Shown: piece by piece, positions 23,721 through 39,600 of the stretch
How positions within the stretch are numbered: the first letter of the stretch is position 1
Layout: every line of letters begins with the position of its first letter
NCBI GenBank assembly: GCA_013433145.1
Contig: CM024169.1
Coordinates: forward strand, 10,486,817-10,550,816
Origin: Ascaris suum
Lineage: Eukaryota; Nematoda; Chromadorea; Rhabditida; Ascarididae
DNA: 64,000 nt
Direction: 5' to 3'
Notes under the pieces: generated by a model
Database searches by the model: none
Seen by the model: only the letters and a program-made list of their open reading frames with translations
Told to the model about the DNA's origin: nothing
Made by a program: the position numbers and the translations under genes

Positions 23721-24603
23721 TCTGATTTGAACTATTTTCTAAAGGCAGTAATTATTGAAAGTAATATTTGAATGGACGTGCTGATAGTGTGCGTCGATGC
23801 TTCCATTGCGATTGTGTTTTTTACTACTAAGAGGCGTCATCGTGTGCCCTCTGTGTGCTTCATCATCACAATCCTCACTCTCTATCAGTGAGCAAACCCC
23901 CGATCGTCCACCTTTTTGTCTAACTCTTCATATCGTTTACGAACGGATCATTTACATATCACTATGTGGAGATTACTTTTTCCTTACTTGTTGCTATGCT
24001 ATCAAAATATTAAAGGCTTCTCTTATTACTGTAAAGTTCGAAAGGTGAAATTACTATAAAGTATTACTTAACCATTCGAATAGAGTTACTCATGTTATTT
24101 GAAAGTACAAAAATCGGATGGAAATTGTCGGTCGCAATGAGTAGAGAATCTGATTGATAATGATTTCAGTTGGAATACTGAAAATAATTGAATAAGGTAT
24201 TTTGTAGTTGTATACCGATCGTCTTTTTTCGATAGTTCAATTAGCATTGTCATTGGGCGCCGAAGTGATGTTTAGATCCACGTGGATTCTACAGTAAACT
24301 CTCGTTTGTTGAATAGAAAGTGCAGCTATTCATTTAACTGATGTTCACCTATACTAGCTACAAAAATACAGCACTTCAATAGTAGTGAGTCACAACGGTT
24401 GACAGTGAGTGCACCGATTTTTTTGTGGGGGAGGGGGCTGTAAGGTTCCTGAAATGAAGTCTTTCTTTCATGTAAATAATCTACCCGTCCAATCGATCAG
24501 TTTTCATTTTTTAGCAGTAGAGTAGAACGAGAGGAGACGAATGTGCATTTGCGCCGCATTCAGAACTATCAGATCGCTGCAAATACTTGAAGCAGGCCTA
24601 TGT

Positions 24604-24786
24604 CTAGGTGTTTGCTGCTCCAAATACCTTCAAGATGCTTCTGTCAATATCTTCTTTTGAACAGTTCACCAGATTATGTGGCAGTTGGTTGTATAGATTA
24701 TTTTTATTATTGGTTCGACTAGCAAAAAGCATATGAGAGGCAATATATAGAGCGTGGGATCCATCGTCACTTTTATAATTTGGCAC
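24604..24786 (-). mobile_element. LINE-like retrotransposon 3'-end relic
   Basis: A 60-codon minus-strand frame contains SRTNNKNNLYNQLPHNLVN, which fits the C-terminal R..N..LWN.LP..(I/V)V motif of non-LTR reverse transcriptases, and then stops. Upstream coding sequence is not recognisable. It is probably another truncated copy of the type seen at 17222 and 35803. Confidence 0.4.
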
Positions 24787-25155
24787 TGACTTGAGAGTTT
24801 GAAGTCGTCCTCATAGCATTATTAGGAAGTACGAGTATCAGTAGATTATTGAGGATAATAGAGCAGATTTTATGAGGCAAATATTACTTCCTGCTAAGCG
24901 ATAGTTGCATATAAAGTGGTCATAGCTATTCTTATTAATCAATAGAATAGCAATAGGGAAATCAATTTTCGTTATATTTTACACTTGCTGTAATTGTTAG
25001 TCGAGAAAGTGCGATTACGTTCAGTTCAGTTTGCCGCTTATACGCTTATTTTGATGATGTGCTTTTTTATTGCAAATTGCACATATGGCGCTTTTAACAT
25101 TGCGCGTTAATATTTAGAATTGGATAGTAAATTTCAGAGTAAATGAAATGAGTTT

Positions 25156-25759
25156 ATGTGCTCAGCAATAAATATTACCCGCAAAAACCTCGATGATGTG
25201 ATTGTCCATCGATGTGAAATGGGCTTCAAAGAAGCGATCGTAGATTCGAAGCGACTAGTCAGTTCTCGGGGAGAAGTGAGGTACACATCTTTAATTAGAT
25301 TCGTGTTAATGGAATGGTCAAGTCGATCCGTCTTTAATTTTATTGCCCTTAAAAAAATTTCATCAACAAAGTTTTCAAATGTCTTTTGTAGCTTTTATTG
25401 TGGGTAATCTTCCTTAATTAAATTAGCCTAAGCTAAAGCGATGCTTCACTATCTCTTTCTTCTGTATCACCCTCCCCTTACCTCATCCTCCAAGTCCGCT
25501 CACCCCGGCATTCCCGCACCTTTTGTTCACTAATTCGCTGCTGTTGCATTTCGAGAATATTTTCAGAGCACCAAATGGAAATTTTATTTTTTGTGTCGAA
25601 AGGTCATGTCTGTGTATGTTTGCATGGCTGCTCAAACTCAGGAACATTTCAGGCCATATTTACAGATTTGGTGGATGCAACATGCACTACACGATGGCAT
25701 TCTGTGCTATCTTTTACGTCCATTGGTCAACTACCAAAAACACCACAAAAATTGGATAA
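25156..25759 (+). CDS. candidate small two-exon gene, unknown function
   Basis: Exon 1 begins at ATG 25156, sixteen bases after AAATTTCAG (a possible trans-splice site). It has good codon use (NLDDVIVHRCEMGFKEAIVD) and ends at GTGAG/GTACAC (25280) or, five bases earlier, GAGAA/GTGAGG. Exon 2 opens at 25567 after a strong GAATATTTTCAG. All three frames of exon 2 are open for at least 190 bases, so the product depends on the donor. The first donor leads to TAA at 25759 with AATAAA directly after. The second leads to TGA at 25818 (contains TQEHFRPYLQIWWMQHAL). No family is recognised. Confidence 0.35.
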
Positions 25760-25819
25760 AAATAAACATAAATCCCCGTGCATGTTATATTTATCCGTTC
25801 ACGTTTTATACTTGGTGAT

Positions 25820-27620
<1,801 letters not shown>

Positions 27621-30600
27621 ATGGCGTGGGCTAATGCGGGCATGCAAGCCCTCATTCCTATCGTCAATAGGTTGCAGGTGAGCATTTAGTCATATTATTG
27701 CATAAATTATCTAATGCAACAATCTCGTAGACGTTCTCTATAACCAATGAATGCAACGAAGTAATTCTTATGTTCTTTGCTACCTGGAAAAAAAATTTAC
27801 ATACACGTTTCAAAGCAGTCAAATATTTGAGCACTTCAGGAGGAGGGGGAGGGTTGAAGTGGAGGGGGGAACGATTTAAGGGATCGGATAATAGTCTATA
27901 GAAACGGCGTTTTTTTGTGAAATAAGAATGAGAATGCGTTCTTGTGATGAGCGTTGCAATGCTCTAATCAGCACGGAGTTTGCATTTCGAAGCGCATCGA
28001 AGAGTTGTTTGGATATTGTTTGCTGTGGTGGTTATTGAAGTTGATTGCACGATTGCTCTACTCTTTCTGTTCATGCATACGATCGCACAATAGCCGATAG
28101 CCTTCTTTCGAGTGTACAATATCTATCGGCCTTATAGGAAATATTTACATCTTTGAAATGTCATCGAAATAAAATTGTAAATTTTTTGAAGAATAATAAA
28201 TTATAATCAGTGAAATTTTATGAGCAGAATTAACTAGTTTCAAAGAAAGGCAATAATGGTTTAATGTATTTTTGCTTAGAATGCCTTCGTAACTCAAAAC
28301 TTTTTCTTTTGCTTTTATTTAATATGCTATGGGCTGGGCATGAGCGGTGTTTTCTTTCAGTGACTTATGAAACGAAAACCTAACTTGCAAGTGAATGGCA
28401 CAATCTCGAGTGGGATAGGGGAAGGGGAAAAGAGAATGGGGGCAAGGGAAGGAGGTATGATTCTGACGCCTAGTTAATTCACAAATCTATTAATACAGCA
28501 TTCTTTTCTCGATGCTGCCTTCACTACTAGGATAGATTTCTACGTCATTATTGTGTGTCTGTTTATTTGCGACGCATTTCTCATATTACCACCCGTTTGT
28601 CAATATGTCTGCTTGTCTTGCGGTGCGCTCACATTCACTTATTGAGAGCGAAATCGAATGACCTATTGAGATGCGTCCATCTCGCTTTCCGAGAGCGAAT
28701 CGTTTTCTGGCTTCCGACTTTAAATGGGCCAAAATTTTAGAAATAGCTTTTAGTTGCGACCGCAGTTGCAGCGATAGTTTTTTTTACAGTTCCTGAATTT
28801 AACGCGATTGAGGAATTGTCCTATCAACGAGGTCTAGTTCGAGGGGACGCTTTTTGGCTGGAGAATTCTGTCGAGAAATGATCAGGCGAAAGCATCTTTC
28901 TCTACTGAGTGATCATTTTTGAGGTCATATAAGGCTCGGATTTTACAAAAGGAACCTACTTGAGGTTGTGATGTTTCTTTGGATCTAACATTTGTTCCCT
29001 TGGGGGAGGGGGAGGGGTTGTTAGAGGAAGGAAGAGCGAAGGAAGAGATGGTGTTCTTTTATTTATCTGGGCACTGATAATTCTATTCAAAACTGCGTGG
29101 AAATTTCGCACCGAATAAACTGTATGTGGGAAGGTTCTTTGCAATTAGAGTTGCACTGGATCTGAGGTCACAGTTGAGGCGAGTTCTTTTTTCTTCAGTA
29201 TAAAATGATTTCTCGAAATGAGTGCTTCTGAGGACATGCAGTGTTTGAGCGAATGTTGGCCACCTGAGAAATTTTCACTGTTACTGCCGAACTTTTTTTT
29301 AAAGTAAAATGAGGTAGTTCGCACAACTTAACAGTAAGGACGGCAGCAGTTCTCTTATTGGTGGAGAGAGCGGAGAGAATAAAAACAAAATTTTCAGTCG
29401 AATTTATCCAGTCGAAATTTGTTTTAGCTTGGAAAATATCGTTTGCTATAAATAACAGATTTCTACTGAGGTGGTATTGCCAAAAATTTTCAGCAAGCTT
29501 CAGAGCACTTTATATTCAAAAGTTGCAGTGTGTGTGGGGGGGGGGGGGGGGTGGAAAGTTGATGGGAGGGGGGTGGAAGTAGCAAAAGAAGAAGGTAGAT
29601 TTTTTTTTTTGCCTTCTCTCGTTAATATAGTTGGAATTGTACCTTAATAATGCATTGTTGTTGCTATAAATAATCGAAGCTATCATCCATTTCAAGGATG
29701 CGTTTGCACAATTGGGAACGTCGCTGAATTTCGATTTGCCGCAGATCGCTGTCGTCGGTGGACAGAGTGCCGGCAAGTCGTCGGTTCTCGAGAACTTCGT
29801 CGGAAAGTCGGTTTATTTTTATTTTTAATTTTTAGAATATAATATACAAAGTGTTCCCTATTTGAAGTTTCGCAGCAATGCCATGATAATTTTAAGTTTG
29901 TTTTTAAGGAAATTTTTTTTTCAATGCAGAACACTCATTTTAGCCTCCATAATGACTGGAAATCTTCATCTGCATGCACTTGTGCTCTGTTTTCTTTGTA
30001 TTGGTAGCAAACGCATCATATGATTTTTGTGGTCTTGCAGTGACCAGCTAATAACTCACGTCACTTAAAGGCACGTTCAAGTATACGGAAAGAGAAGGGG
30101 AAGATTGCAAGATGAGAGCGGGGGGGGGGGGGGGATGAGGAAGAAATAACGAAAGGGAGAATTGGTGGTATTCCTTACAGGATCGGATTAGGTAAAATCG
30201 ACTAGAGTGTTTCATCGTCTCTTCTCTCCGCAACTACATATTAGGCAGAATTGTTTTGTTTTGTTAAGGTACTCGTGCTATGGCTCAGAATAGGAATTAA
30301 CCAAATGTCAGAACTATGTGCTTTTAGATTTGAATAAATTATGTGAGAGGCGGCGATTAGGTGGTCGTTGCGCGCTTTGGGAGAAGCTTAGAAGCGGCAG
30401 TAATTCGGCGCATTTCCGATTGCCGGCCAATAGCTGAACGATGAAAAAATAGCTTTTTTTTTATCCGCGTGACGGGCGGATTGCGCACACCAACTCCAGT
30501 ATCGAATTACGAGGATGGGCCAATTAGAGCAGAATCGCTGAATTTGCTGATGCTATCGCCTTGCAACGAGCCCTTTCTCCTCATCCTCTAGCATTTAAAT

Positions 30601-33600
30601 TTTTGCTGACATTTTTGCATAGTTGAAGTATTGCTGCACTTTAAATTTGGTGAACGCAGTGTCGAAATATTAAAGCGATGTGGCTATAGGTTTTAGAAAA
30701 TAAAAAAGACGAGCACATTGTCGACGTTTAAATGTTTTTAAACGGCATGACAAAGCGACACTTCCATTGAGAAGATCTGGCGGCAGTAAAACCTATAATT
30801 GATGGATGAAACGTTTCGGTGCTATGGTGATGTTTTTTTTTTTGGCGCAGCGCAGTGTTTCACATTGAATCATCCATAACGAAGAGTGCTTGTTACCACT
30901 ATCTGACATTCTTTTAGTGGGAAGAAATCTTTGCTTCTGATGTGACGCGCTTCACAGTGTTAGTGCAATCTTGTCGAGATTTTCCCATTGATCTGAGCCA
31001 GTGATAATGCCGAGAGGGAATATCGCTTCTTTGAATGATTTGGGAGTTTTGAATAGATGATTGCGAGAAGAAATCTCTGGATTCGATCATAGTTTTGAAT
31101 TATAGAATAAATTTTATGATCAGATAGAGGAGTGGAATTCATGAATTTAGCCACTCCCCCCCCCCCCCCCCCCCCCTCCCACCATCACCTTCACTCTCTA
31201 TTGCATCACTATAAATGGAAGATATTTGGTCGAGTTTCTGTGAGTTTCTGAGCAACAAATAAATAAATAACTGAATTGTTGGAGTTGGTCTATTTTTGAT
31301 TATTAAGTATACAACCAACTAGCCGTTCTGTCTCTGACGGGTTTCGATGTTCCGTTGAAAAAAGAGAAGACATCTCAATGGAAATTCTGCCAAAAGGAAA
31401 GTTAGAATGAGAGTTACTTATACCTCACGAATTGAACAATTCCTGTGAATTAGGGATGTTCGATCGCAGGATTGAACATGTTTTGGGGGCAGTCGTGTAC
31501 CCAAATAGGGGATGTACTGTGGAGTGCGTTGCTCTATAGTATACGTATGTCGATCGAGCATTGAATTGGGTGCATTCATTGAAGATACACAATGACGTCA
31601 CTCCGTAAGGCGAATATTGTTGATGGAGACAACCAAGACGGCCATGTGCGGATGTTATGGATTATATACGTAGACAGTGCTGCTACTCATTTTTGAAACG
31701 ATAGTATGCTTAGGGTTGAGTGGCATCACTAATTTATATCACATTCTGTTGGCATGCAGCTCTATGATTCTTGCATTAGAATCATGTTCTTGACGTGAAT
31801 TTTCTGATAGTAATGCTAGAGCTTTGTTTTATTGATGCTGAATACTTGAATATGCAAATTTAGATCTTCGGTTTTATTCGGTCTACTTTTTAGGAGGCTT
31901 AAACCGTAATAAATCACTGTCGAAATAGATGCGTTATTTTTGAATTCTGGTTGGTGATATACCGATTTTATATCTTTTTAGTCGGAACGATCGGATTTTC
32001 GTGTGATTTAAAGAATACAATAAAATCTCAGGGGGGAAAGTGAGTATGTGATCGTTCGTTTGCACAAAATTACGTTCGAATATTTCGCTGCACCCTCCGA
32101 TCATATAAAGTTGCTTAGCGAATTTTTTTCGACATTTCGATGAAAAGATTGAAATTTTTTCGTTGGATTTTTCCTCACCCGAATGTAGACATTATGCTAA
32201 CAATGGAACAGTTAACATTATACAACGAAATTGTAAAAATTCTTTGCCCAATTTTTAGGGATTTTTTGCCACGCGGGTCGGGTATCGTCACGAGACGTCC
32301 GCTTATTTTGCAGCTTGTTCAGGATAGAAATGGTAAGTTCATTGATTTATTTTTTATTTATCTACTAGTTTTTTTAAATGATGATATTAAAAATATCACA
32401 AAAGTGTGACGAATAAATAAATATGTGGGAGAGTGAATGAATATACTTCTCTATGAAATTTGTTCTGATAGGAACGGAAGGTTTGGAGGATATTTGATCG
32501 CTTTTCTGCATCTGAAAATTTTCTTTCTTTAGAATTTATAGTTTTTATTTATTTATGTGTTTTAAGAGTGCCAAATTTATGGTTTTCTTGTAGAAGAGAA
32601 AAAAGGCGAATGTGTTTTAACCTAAAGTTTGATGGAGTCATCTTTCTTTTTTTTAAATTTTGGTAAAAACAGTTTGTTTTTTTAAAGTAAGTCCTTGTTA
32701 TTGTTTTATTGCTTGTTGTTCGAAATTTGCTGTTAAATGGTCTTTATGCTATTTGAGAATATGCGGAGTTCTTACACAAGAAAGGACAAAAGTTCACCGA
32801 TTTCGACATGGTCAGGAAGGAGATCGAAGATGAGACCGATCGAGTAACCGGGCAGAACAAAGGCATTTCACCTATACCGATCAACCTGCGCGTTTTCAGT
32901 CCTAACGGTATTCTTTATGCTCTTTCTGTTTGTTTACTACAAGCCAGTGGAATATTGATATTCATCGTGTGGGGTAAAGTGTCTGCAGATATGTTGGGCG
33001 ATCGTGGTGCAGCAATTTTATATATGAGATTTACAAAAATAAAAATGTGGAAATGTGATAGTTCTCTTAGCGGTGCTGAAAGCAGGAATGCGAAGGATGA
33101 TGGGTTGCCTCTCAGGAACCGGAAAATCACTCACTTTCTGGTGTATATTGCCTTTTTGATTATTTACTCTCACAGCTGTTGCTGTCACTGATAAAAGCAT
33201 TCATTGGAAAGTCCAGGTAAATCTCCCAATGTTATGTGATCTGAACTTTTCTCTTTTTTTTTCTGGATGACTTCTAAAAAATGTACTAGCATTGTATCCA
33301 TTGGTCATAGATGAAACCTTTTCAAAAATTTTTCTCAATGAATATCCATCGATTCGCTTTACCACATTTATATTCTTCAGGTAATTTTTGTACCGAAGTT
33401 GTCATTTAAATTTCATTTTGATTGAATTTTCTTTAAATTATTTGAAATTTTTAATGCATAGTTCCATTCGAAATTTATGTGAAGGTATGAGTGATATGTG
33501 GTCGTCATAGACAAGGAATGATCAGTTAAGCATAAAGATTAGAATGGTTATTATTAAGTGATGCTGTTGTAATATGCAAATTTCAGTGCTCAACTTAACG

Positions 33601-36600
33601 CTGATCGATTTGCCTGGTTTAACGAAGGTGCCGGTAGGTGATCAGCCACCTGATATTGAGCATCAGATCCGTGAGATGCTGTTGACGTATATTTCACGAG
33701 AGACATGTCTCATTCTTGCTGTCACTCCAGCTAATAGCGATCTTGCCACATCAGACGCTCTCAAGCTTGCCAGAGAAGTTCGTCCTTTATCGTTATTTGT
33801 TGTTTAACTATGCACACAGCATTTTTTTTTAAATGATGGGACCATCAAAGGATCGATTTCTTTGAAGATAAAAAGAGAGGAAGGGAGCAGTGGGTAAGAG
33901 GAGGGGTTATAGATATCCGGGATGAAAGAGAGGGGGGAGTGGTGGATGAGGAAATTGTGGATACCCGTTATAAAGTGCAAACGGCATGATGCTCCCTTCT
34001 TCCAACGTTCATTTCGAAGACAGTCGTTTAACGTTGCACTCAAGCGAATTTCCTTTGTATGCTGCATCCCAGTGAAACAGAAGTTTAGGTAAATTTTTTG
34101 CAGTATTGCATCATTGATATAGCGATTACTTTGTTGGATGTTTGCCGAGTTTTGTATTATATCATTGTTCCTTTTTTGAATATCTCTTCTTTTGGTATTC
34201 AAAGCGGTCTCATTTCATACCGCCTTTATAGGTGACCTTTTCTTCACAGCACAGGTGTTATGATTTGCGCACCACCTGTATCGGCGTTTTTTTTTGTCCT
34301 TTTCATCGATAATGAATCATATTTCTCGATTATCAAAGCGAACATCGTGCGAGGTTGAGATACGTGGAAAATATTGCCGTCGCTTCCTAAAGACCATGTT
34401 CAGATGAATCTGCAGAGACATTCAGAGGGACAGTCTTATTGTGTTACTAGAAAGCATTAATTTCAGGTGGATCCTCAAGGATTGCGAACGATCGGTGTGC
34501 TCACAAAACTCGATCTTATGGATGAAGGCACTGATGCGAGGGAGATACTTGAAAATCGAGTCTTCACTTTACGTAGAGGTATGCGGCTTCTTGCTCTTCA
34601 TTTTAAAACGGGTCAACTTGAAAGCGCAATGTGGTATGTTTTTTTGAGTTTGTACATTGAGCCATAGTGGGAGGGAAGTCACAGTCTTGATAATAGTATG
34701 AATCGATTGTTTTTGATTGCTCTGTGCTGAGGTTATCGATGGAACATGATGTAACGTTGTAGATCTGGCTAATGGCGAGATTTTTGAAGGGACGTATAGT
34801 TTCAGCACGGCTGAACATAATTATCGATGAATTGATTTGATGTGCGCATTAGTAAGACTTGTTCGTTGAATGGATCAATACGTTCAAGTTTCTCCTTCCG
34901 CTCTCTCCTCTATTCCCACTCTCTGTCGTCGATCGTCCGGCCCGCCCCCTCCACCCTCCTGCCCCCGCTCCCCCACCATCCTTATTCCCTCCTCCTCCAC
35001 TCCTCCATCACCTTTTTCTTCCCGACTACTTTTGAATTTGTTTTATTCTGTTTTCATCTTTGCGGATGGTTGTTTATTGCATATTCAATATTTATTGATT
35101 ACATATTTATTTTCATTGCATTGGACAGGTTCCTTTATTGTTTTCGCCTTGTTTCAATATTGAAATAATTCTGTTAAGGGTACGTCGGTGTTGTTAATCG
35201 TGGTCAGAAGGATATCGTAGGCAAAAAGGACATTCGGGCTGCTCTCGATGCCGAGCGAAAGTTCTTCATTTCTCATCCTTCCTACAGGTTTGTTTTATCT
35301 TTACTCATTGTAAAGGAAATTGCTTAAAAATTACCTGAAGAAGAAAACTGATTTTGCCCGATATATGATGACTGCATTTATAATTTGATGAGTTTGATGA
35401 AGACGGTGACAAAGCAGCGAACTTGGCACTTATTTCCAGTCATATTTCTTTGTTGCATAAAGCCAATGTTGGCCAGCAAGAGCAATTAAATACCTCGCCA
35501 CATTATGAAGTGTTTTATTTTAAATTATAGAAAGGGAATATCGTTCTTTTATATCCCCTCCTAGGATGAATACTGAGAGGAAGGGAAAAAAACGAGAATT
35601 GAATTATGAACGCAGCGAATCTTAGAGAAATTTATGGAGGTAATTAACATATAATTTGAGAGGAGAAGCTTAACCTACAAACTGATTTGCTCCCAGTACA
35701 GAATCCTTGCAAATAAAGGTTTCATTGTGATATCAGCTGTGATTATTACGTTTATTTGTTTATTTATTTTTATTTTAATGTCTGTACAAGGACACACACA
35801 AGAGTGTGTGAGCATGAACAGCAAAGGGGATGAAGACGTTTGCAAGGCCGCAATTTGGGTGAGAAGATATTTGATAGGTACGCAAAAGAGACATGAAGTA
35901 TGTCAGCATTCGTCGATTTCTTAAGTTTGCTTTGATGGCATTTGGCTACATCTACGACAGGGAGATTGCGGCTTGGCAATATGGAGCGTTGTAAACAGTG
36001 TTTGGCGATTTTGAAGCGGTGTAAATTAATGGTTTTGTTTTGTTGGCTTTTTTTAAAGAGTCAAAGTCAGAAGAAATCCACAACCTTCATTTTCAAAGGT
36101 GCTCTAACGACAGCCTGGAAACCGGAAGCTTGCGGATTCGGACCCAGGTTGCGGACGGGATTTCCGTTCTCCATCACCAGTTGTTATTTGGTTTTGACAG
36201 TAGTAGTTGTTTTTTATTACAACTAATGGTTCCATTCGATCAGTTGGGCGTTAGATTTAATTAATAATACTGATTGAATTTTACTGATGAGCAAAGCATT
36301 TGAATTACAGACATATGGCGGATCGCCTTGGTACGCCATACCTGCAGAAGACACTTAATCAGCAGCTGACGAACCATATCAGAGACACACTCCCGGCGCT
36401 TCGAGATTCGTTGCAGAAGAAAATGTACGCCTTGGAGAAGGATGTTGCTGAGTATAGAAACTTCCAGCCGAATGATCCATCAAGGAAGACCAAAGCTCTT
36501 ATGCAGTAAGTTGTAATGGAACAATCATTTGCTTGGAATAGTTTATTTATTTATTGATTTATTGATTAAGGATGGCTTTTTGATGGTGGAAGTGATTGGT

Positions 36601-39600
36601 AAATTGCGTGATAGGATTGATTTCGCATCATTCGATATATTTTGTTGACCGCATAATCATTCATTATGATTATGAAGTTGATTTAGTAACATGAATAGAC
36701 GTGGTCGATGTGATTGGATTGTGCTGAATATTGGCTCTTTGTAGAATGGTGCAGCAGTTCTCGACGGATATCGAACGCTCTATTGAGGGATCGTCGGCGA
36801 AGGCAGTGAGTACGAATGAATTGTCTGGTGGTGCAAGAATCAATCGTCTATTTCATGAGCGATTCCCTTTTGAAATCGTTAAAATGGAAATTGATGAGAA
36901 GGTTACCTATCTTTACTTATATTTTTTGCCTATTATTGCTTTACTTTTAGAAAAGAGGTGGAAAGAGGCTGAAGGGAGGCGGGGAGTGTTCACATGAGCA
37001 GCCCAGGTTTTCCCTTTTAAGTCAGATATTCTTTTTTTCTTGCTTATTTTACACTATTTTTCGTTATTTATGCATAGTCTTTCTTGCAAAAATTATTTGC
37101 ATTCTTTAGCACTCTATTTCCCAGCTCGCATAACGCTCTTCCTTTTCTTCCATATACTTACTGTCTGCACTTAAGAAGTTGCAGTTTGTTTCGCAATTAT
37201 CGTCGTGATGAAAATGCAGCGAATTGATGGTGTTGAGTTGTTGAATAAATCTCTCATTTCCGGTTATTACAGAAAATAGGGTAAGATCTTTTCATAAAGA
37301 GTTACATATTTTGCGGGAATTTATTCGGAATAAACGTGATCGCATCTAGCAGTGGTATTGCTGTGAATCGCCGATTTTTGCGGAAAGTGGAATGGATTAT
37401 TCAGATGGTAGTGAAATTTTAGGAGATGCGAAGAGAGATACAAATAGCCATTCGAAACATCCACGGTATTCGCGTGGGTCTGTTCACACCCGATATGGCG
37501 TTCGAGGCGATTGTCAAGAAGCAAATCGAACGTCTCAAAGAACCGTCGCTGAAGTGCGTCGACTTGGTGGTCAACGAACTCGCGAATGTTATTCGACAAT
37601 GCGCCGAATGTGTGCGTAATTTTGTTTTTGTTTTTGTTTTTTTTTTGTTTTTTTTTTTTACTGGAAGAGGGAAGGAGAACAACGGGAAATGAGCGTGGAT
37701 GAAAACGTTCCTTTCAGGTATCGTTTTGTTTATCGTTAAAAGAGGACAGAGGGAAGATAATTTAGGTAGAAAATTTTTCTGGATTGCTTTTTTTAGCGTT
37801 ATTCAAGCGAGATGGTTGATTCAGAAGTTCAAATTCATGTAGGTGCTGATTTTGTGAGCATTTAAGACAGTTCGTTATTACGCAAAATAGACGCTTCATC
37901 GGAAAAGCACCCATTAACTAATGTTTTAATTATTACCTGTGATGGAAGCTGGTCAGTTATGCTTCATCGAATGGGATGATGGATGATCCATATCGAAAGT
38001 TTCTGCAAATGGGAAACTTCCTATGCCTCATTTAGAAGATCGTGTTTGAAGTGGTACACGATATCTATGCAATGAATTGCTTTTGCAGGTGGCACGATAT
38101 CCGAGATTGCGAGATGAAATCGAGCGAATAGTGACTACGAATATGCGCGAGAAGGAACAAGCCGCCAAGTATCAGATAGCGATGCTGGTCGACTATGAGC
38201 TCGCCTATATGAATACGAACCACGAAGACTTCATCGGCTTCTCAAAGTATTTTCATGTTTTTCCATCTTTCTGTCGTCAAGACTTTGCTGTTATGTGTAA
38301 CTGATCCGTCACACTTTTGGTTATCTCATTAAAGGAAGCATTAGTCTTGCAAGTGGTTAAAAATTGAAAAATAAAAAGTGATGAGAGAATGTCAAAGAGA
38401 CAAGCGCTTGTTTCGAAGATAATAGCTTCTTCGAAACCTTCATTTGTGTTGCAAATATGCAAATTTTTTTGAGTTGTGAAGTAATGCTAACGAGATGTGT
38501 TGATGTTGTGTGGCATTGAGCATGGCCAGGAATCTGCTTGCAGTTCTCATTTAAAATCTCTTGTATTAGGAAACTTCTGAAAATTTACCTACGGGATTGT
38601 TATTATTGTTGGCGTTTCTTACAGGATTTGAGTCTATGATGGATTGTTTTCTTTATCATACGATTGGATGTTGAGCATCTTTTGTCGACTGTTGGCGAAA
38701 GCTTTGAGAAGTTTCTGAAGAGTTGGGCGAGGTGCAGAGTTTTCTGTCGGCACTAACGACTTCATATTTACAAAATTGAAAGCAATTAGCTGTTGCAATA
38801 TATCGTTGAGCAGTATCCTCGTAATCGAACGAAGGTTCAATAAACTGCATAAGAATTAAATTTTATGCAAAATTAACGTCTTATATAGTCGGAAATAGAG
38901 GCGATAATGTGAATTGGTTTCAGTGCGGAAGCGAAAGCTTCTTCAGCCCAAACGAAGAAGAATCTCGGCAATCAGGTGATACGTAAAGGCTGGCTCTCCG
39001 TACACAACATATCGTTTGTGCGTGGCTCCAAGGACTGCTGGTTCGTGCTGACATCCGACAGCCTTTCGTGGTACAAGGACGATGAGGTATCTTGTCGATC
39101 CTGTTTACTGCTTGCTTTTCTTGTTAAAAAGGGAAGTGTTGATAATATGGAGTGTTTTTATTTAATGAAATTGCTTTTTAATTGTTGTTTTAAATAAAGG
39201 AAGGGGAAGGGGGAGAACAAATAAGAGAATGACCATCTTAAACGATTGAATTATTGTGGAAAACGGGTTTATTTTGATATAACCTCGTCTTTTCATACCT
39301 ACCGATGCATTTTTTATCATTAGAGTGTGCCATGTTAGCAAATAGGCGAAAGTCATTCCTTTGTACTTCCATCCAGCGGTCATAAAACTTTCGTTATGAA
39401 GCATTCTATAAGCGTTCGCTTAAAAAACGCCTATTTCTTCTTCATTTTGTTCTAAAACACTTAGAAATATATTAATCTGTTCCCTTTTTCGCAGGCGACT
39501 GGAAGTTGTTTGCATCTAAAGCCCTTAAATCTCAACCTATCCGTTCTTCCGTTGTGGTAGAAGCCATAGAAAAGTTTTTTCTTACTGACTATGGTGTCGA

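Larger units (their letters stand above)
20664..25155. other. intergenic spacer after PheRS alpha
   Basis: No supported protein gene. Notable contents are a hairpin pair (21742-21794), a GC-elevated block ending in a stem plus T6 (22188-22208), three TGACGTCA palindromes (22645, 22923, 23029), dispersed-element copy B (23656) and a LINE relic (24604-24786). Short open frames at 22687 and 23797 show no splice context or family signal. Confidence 0.5.
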
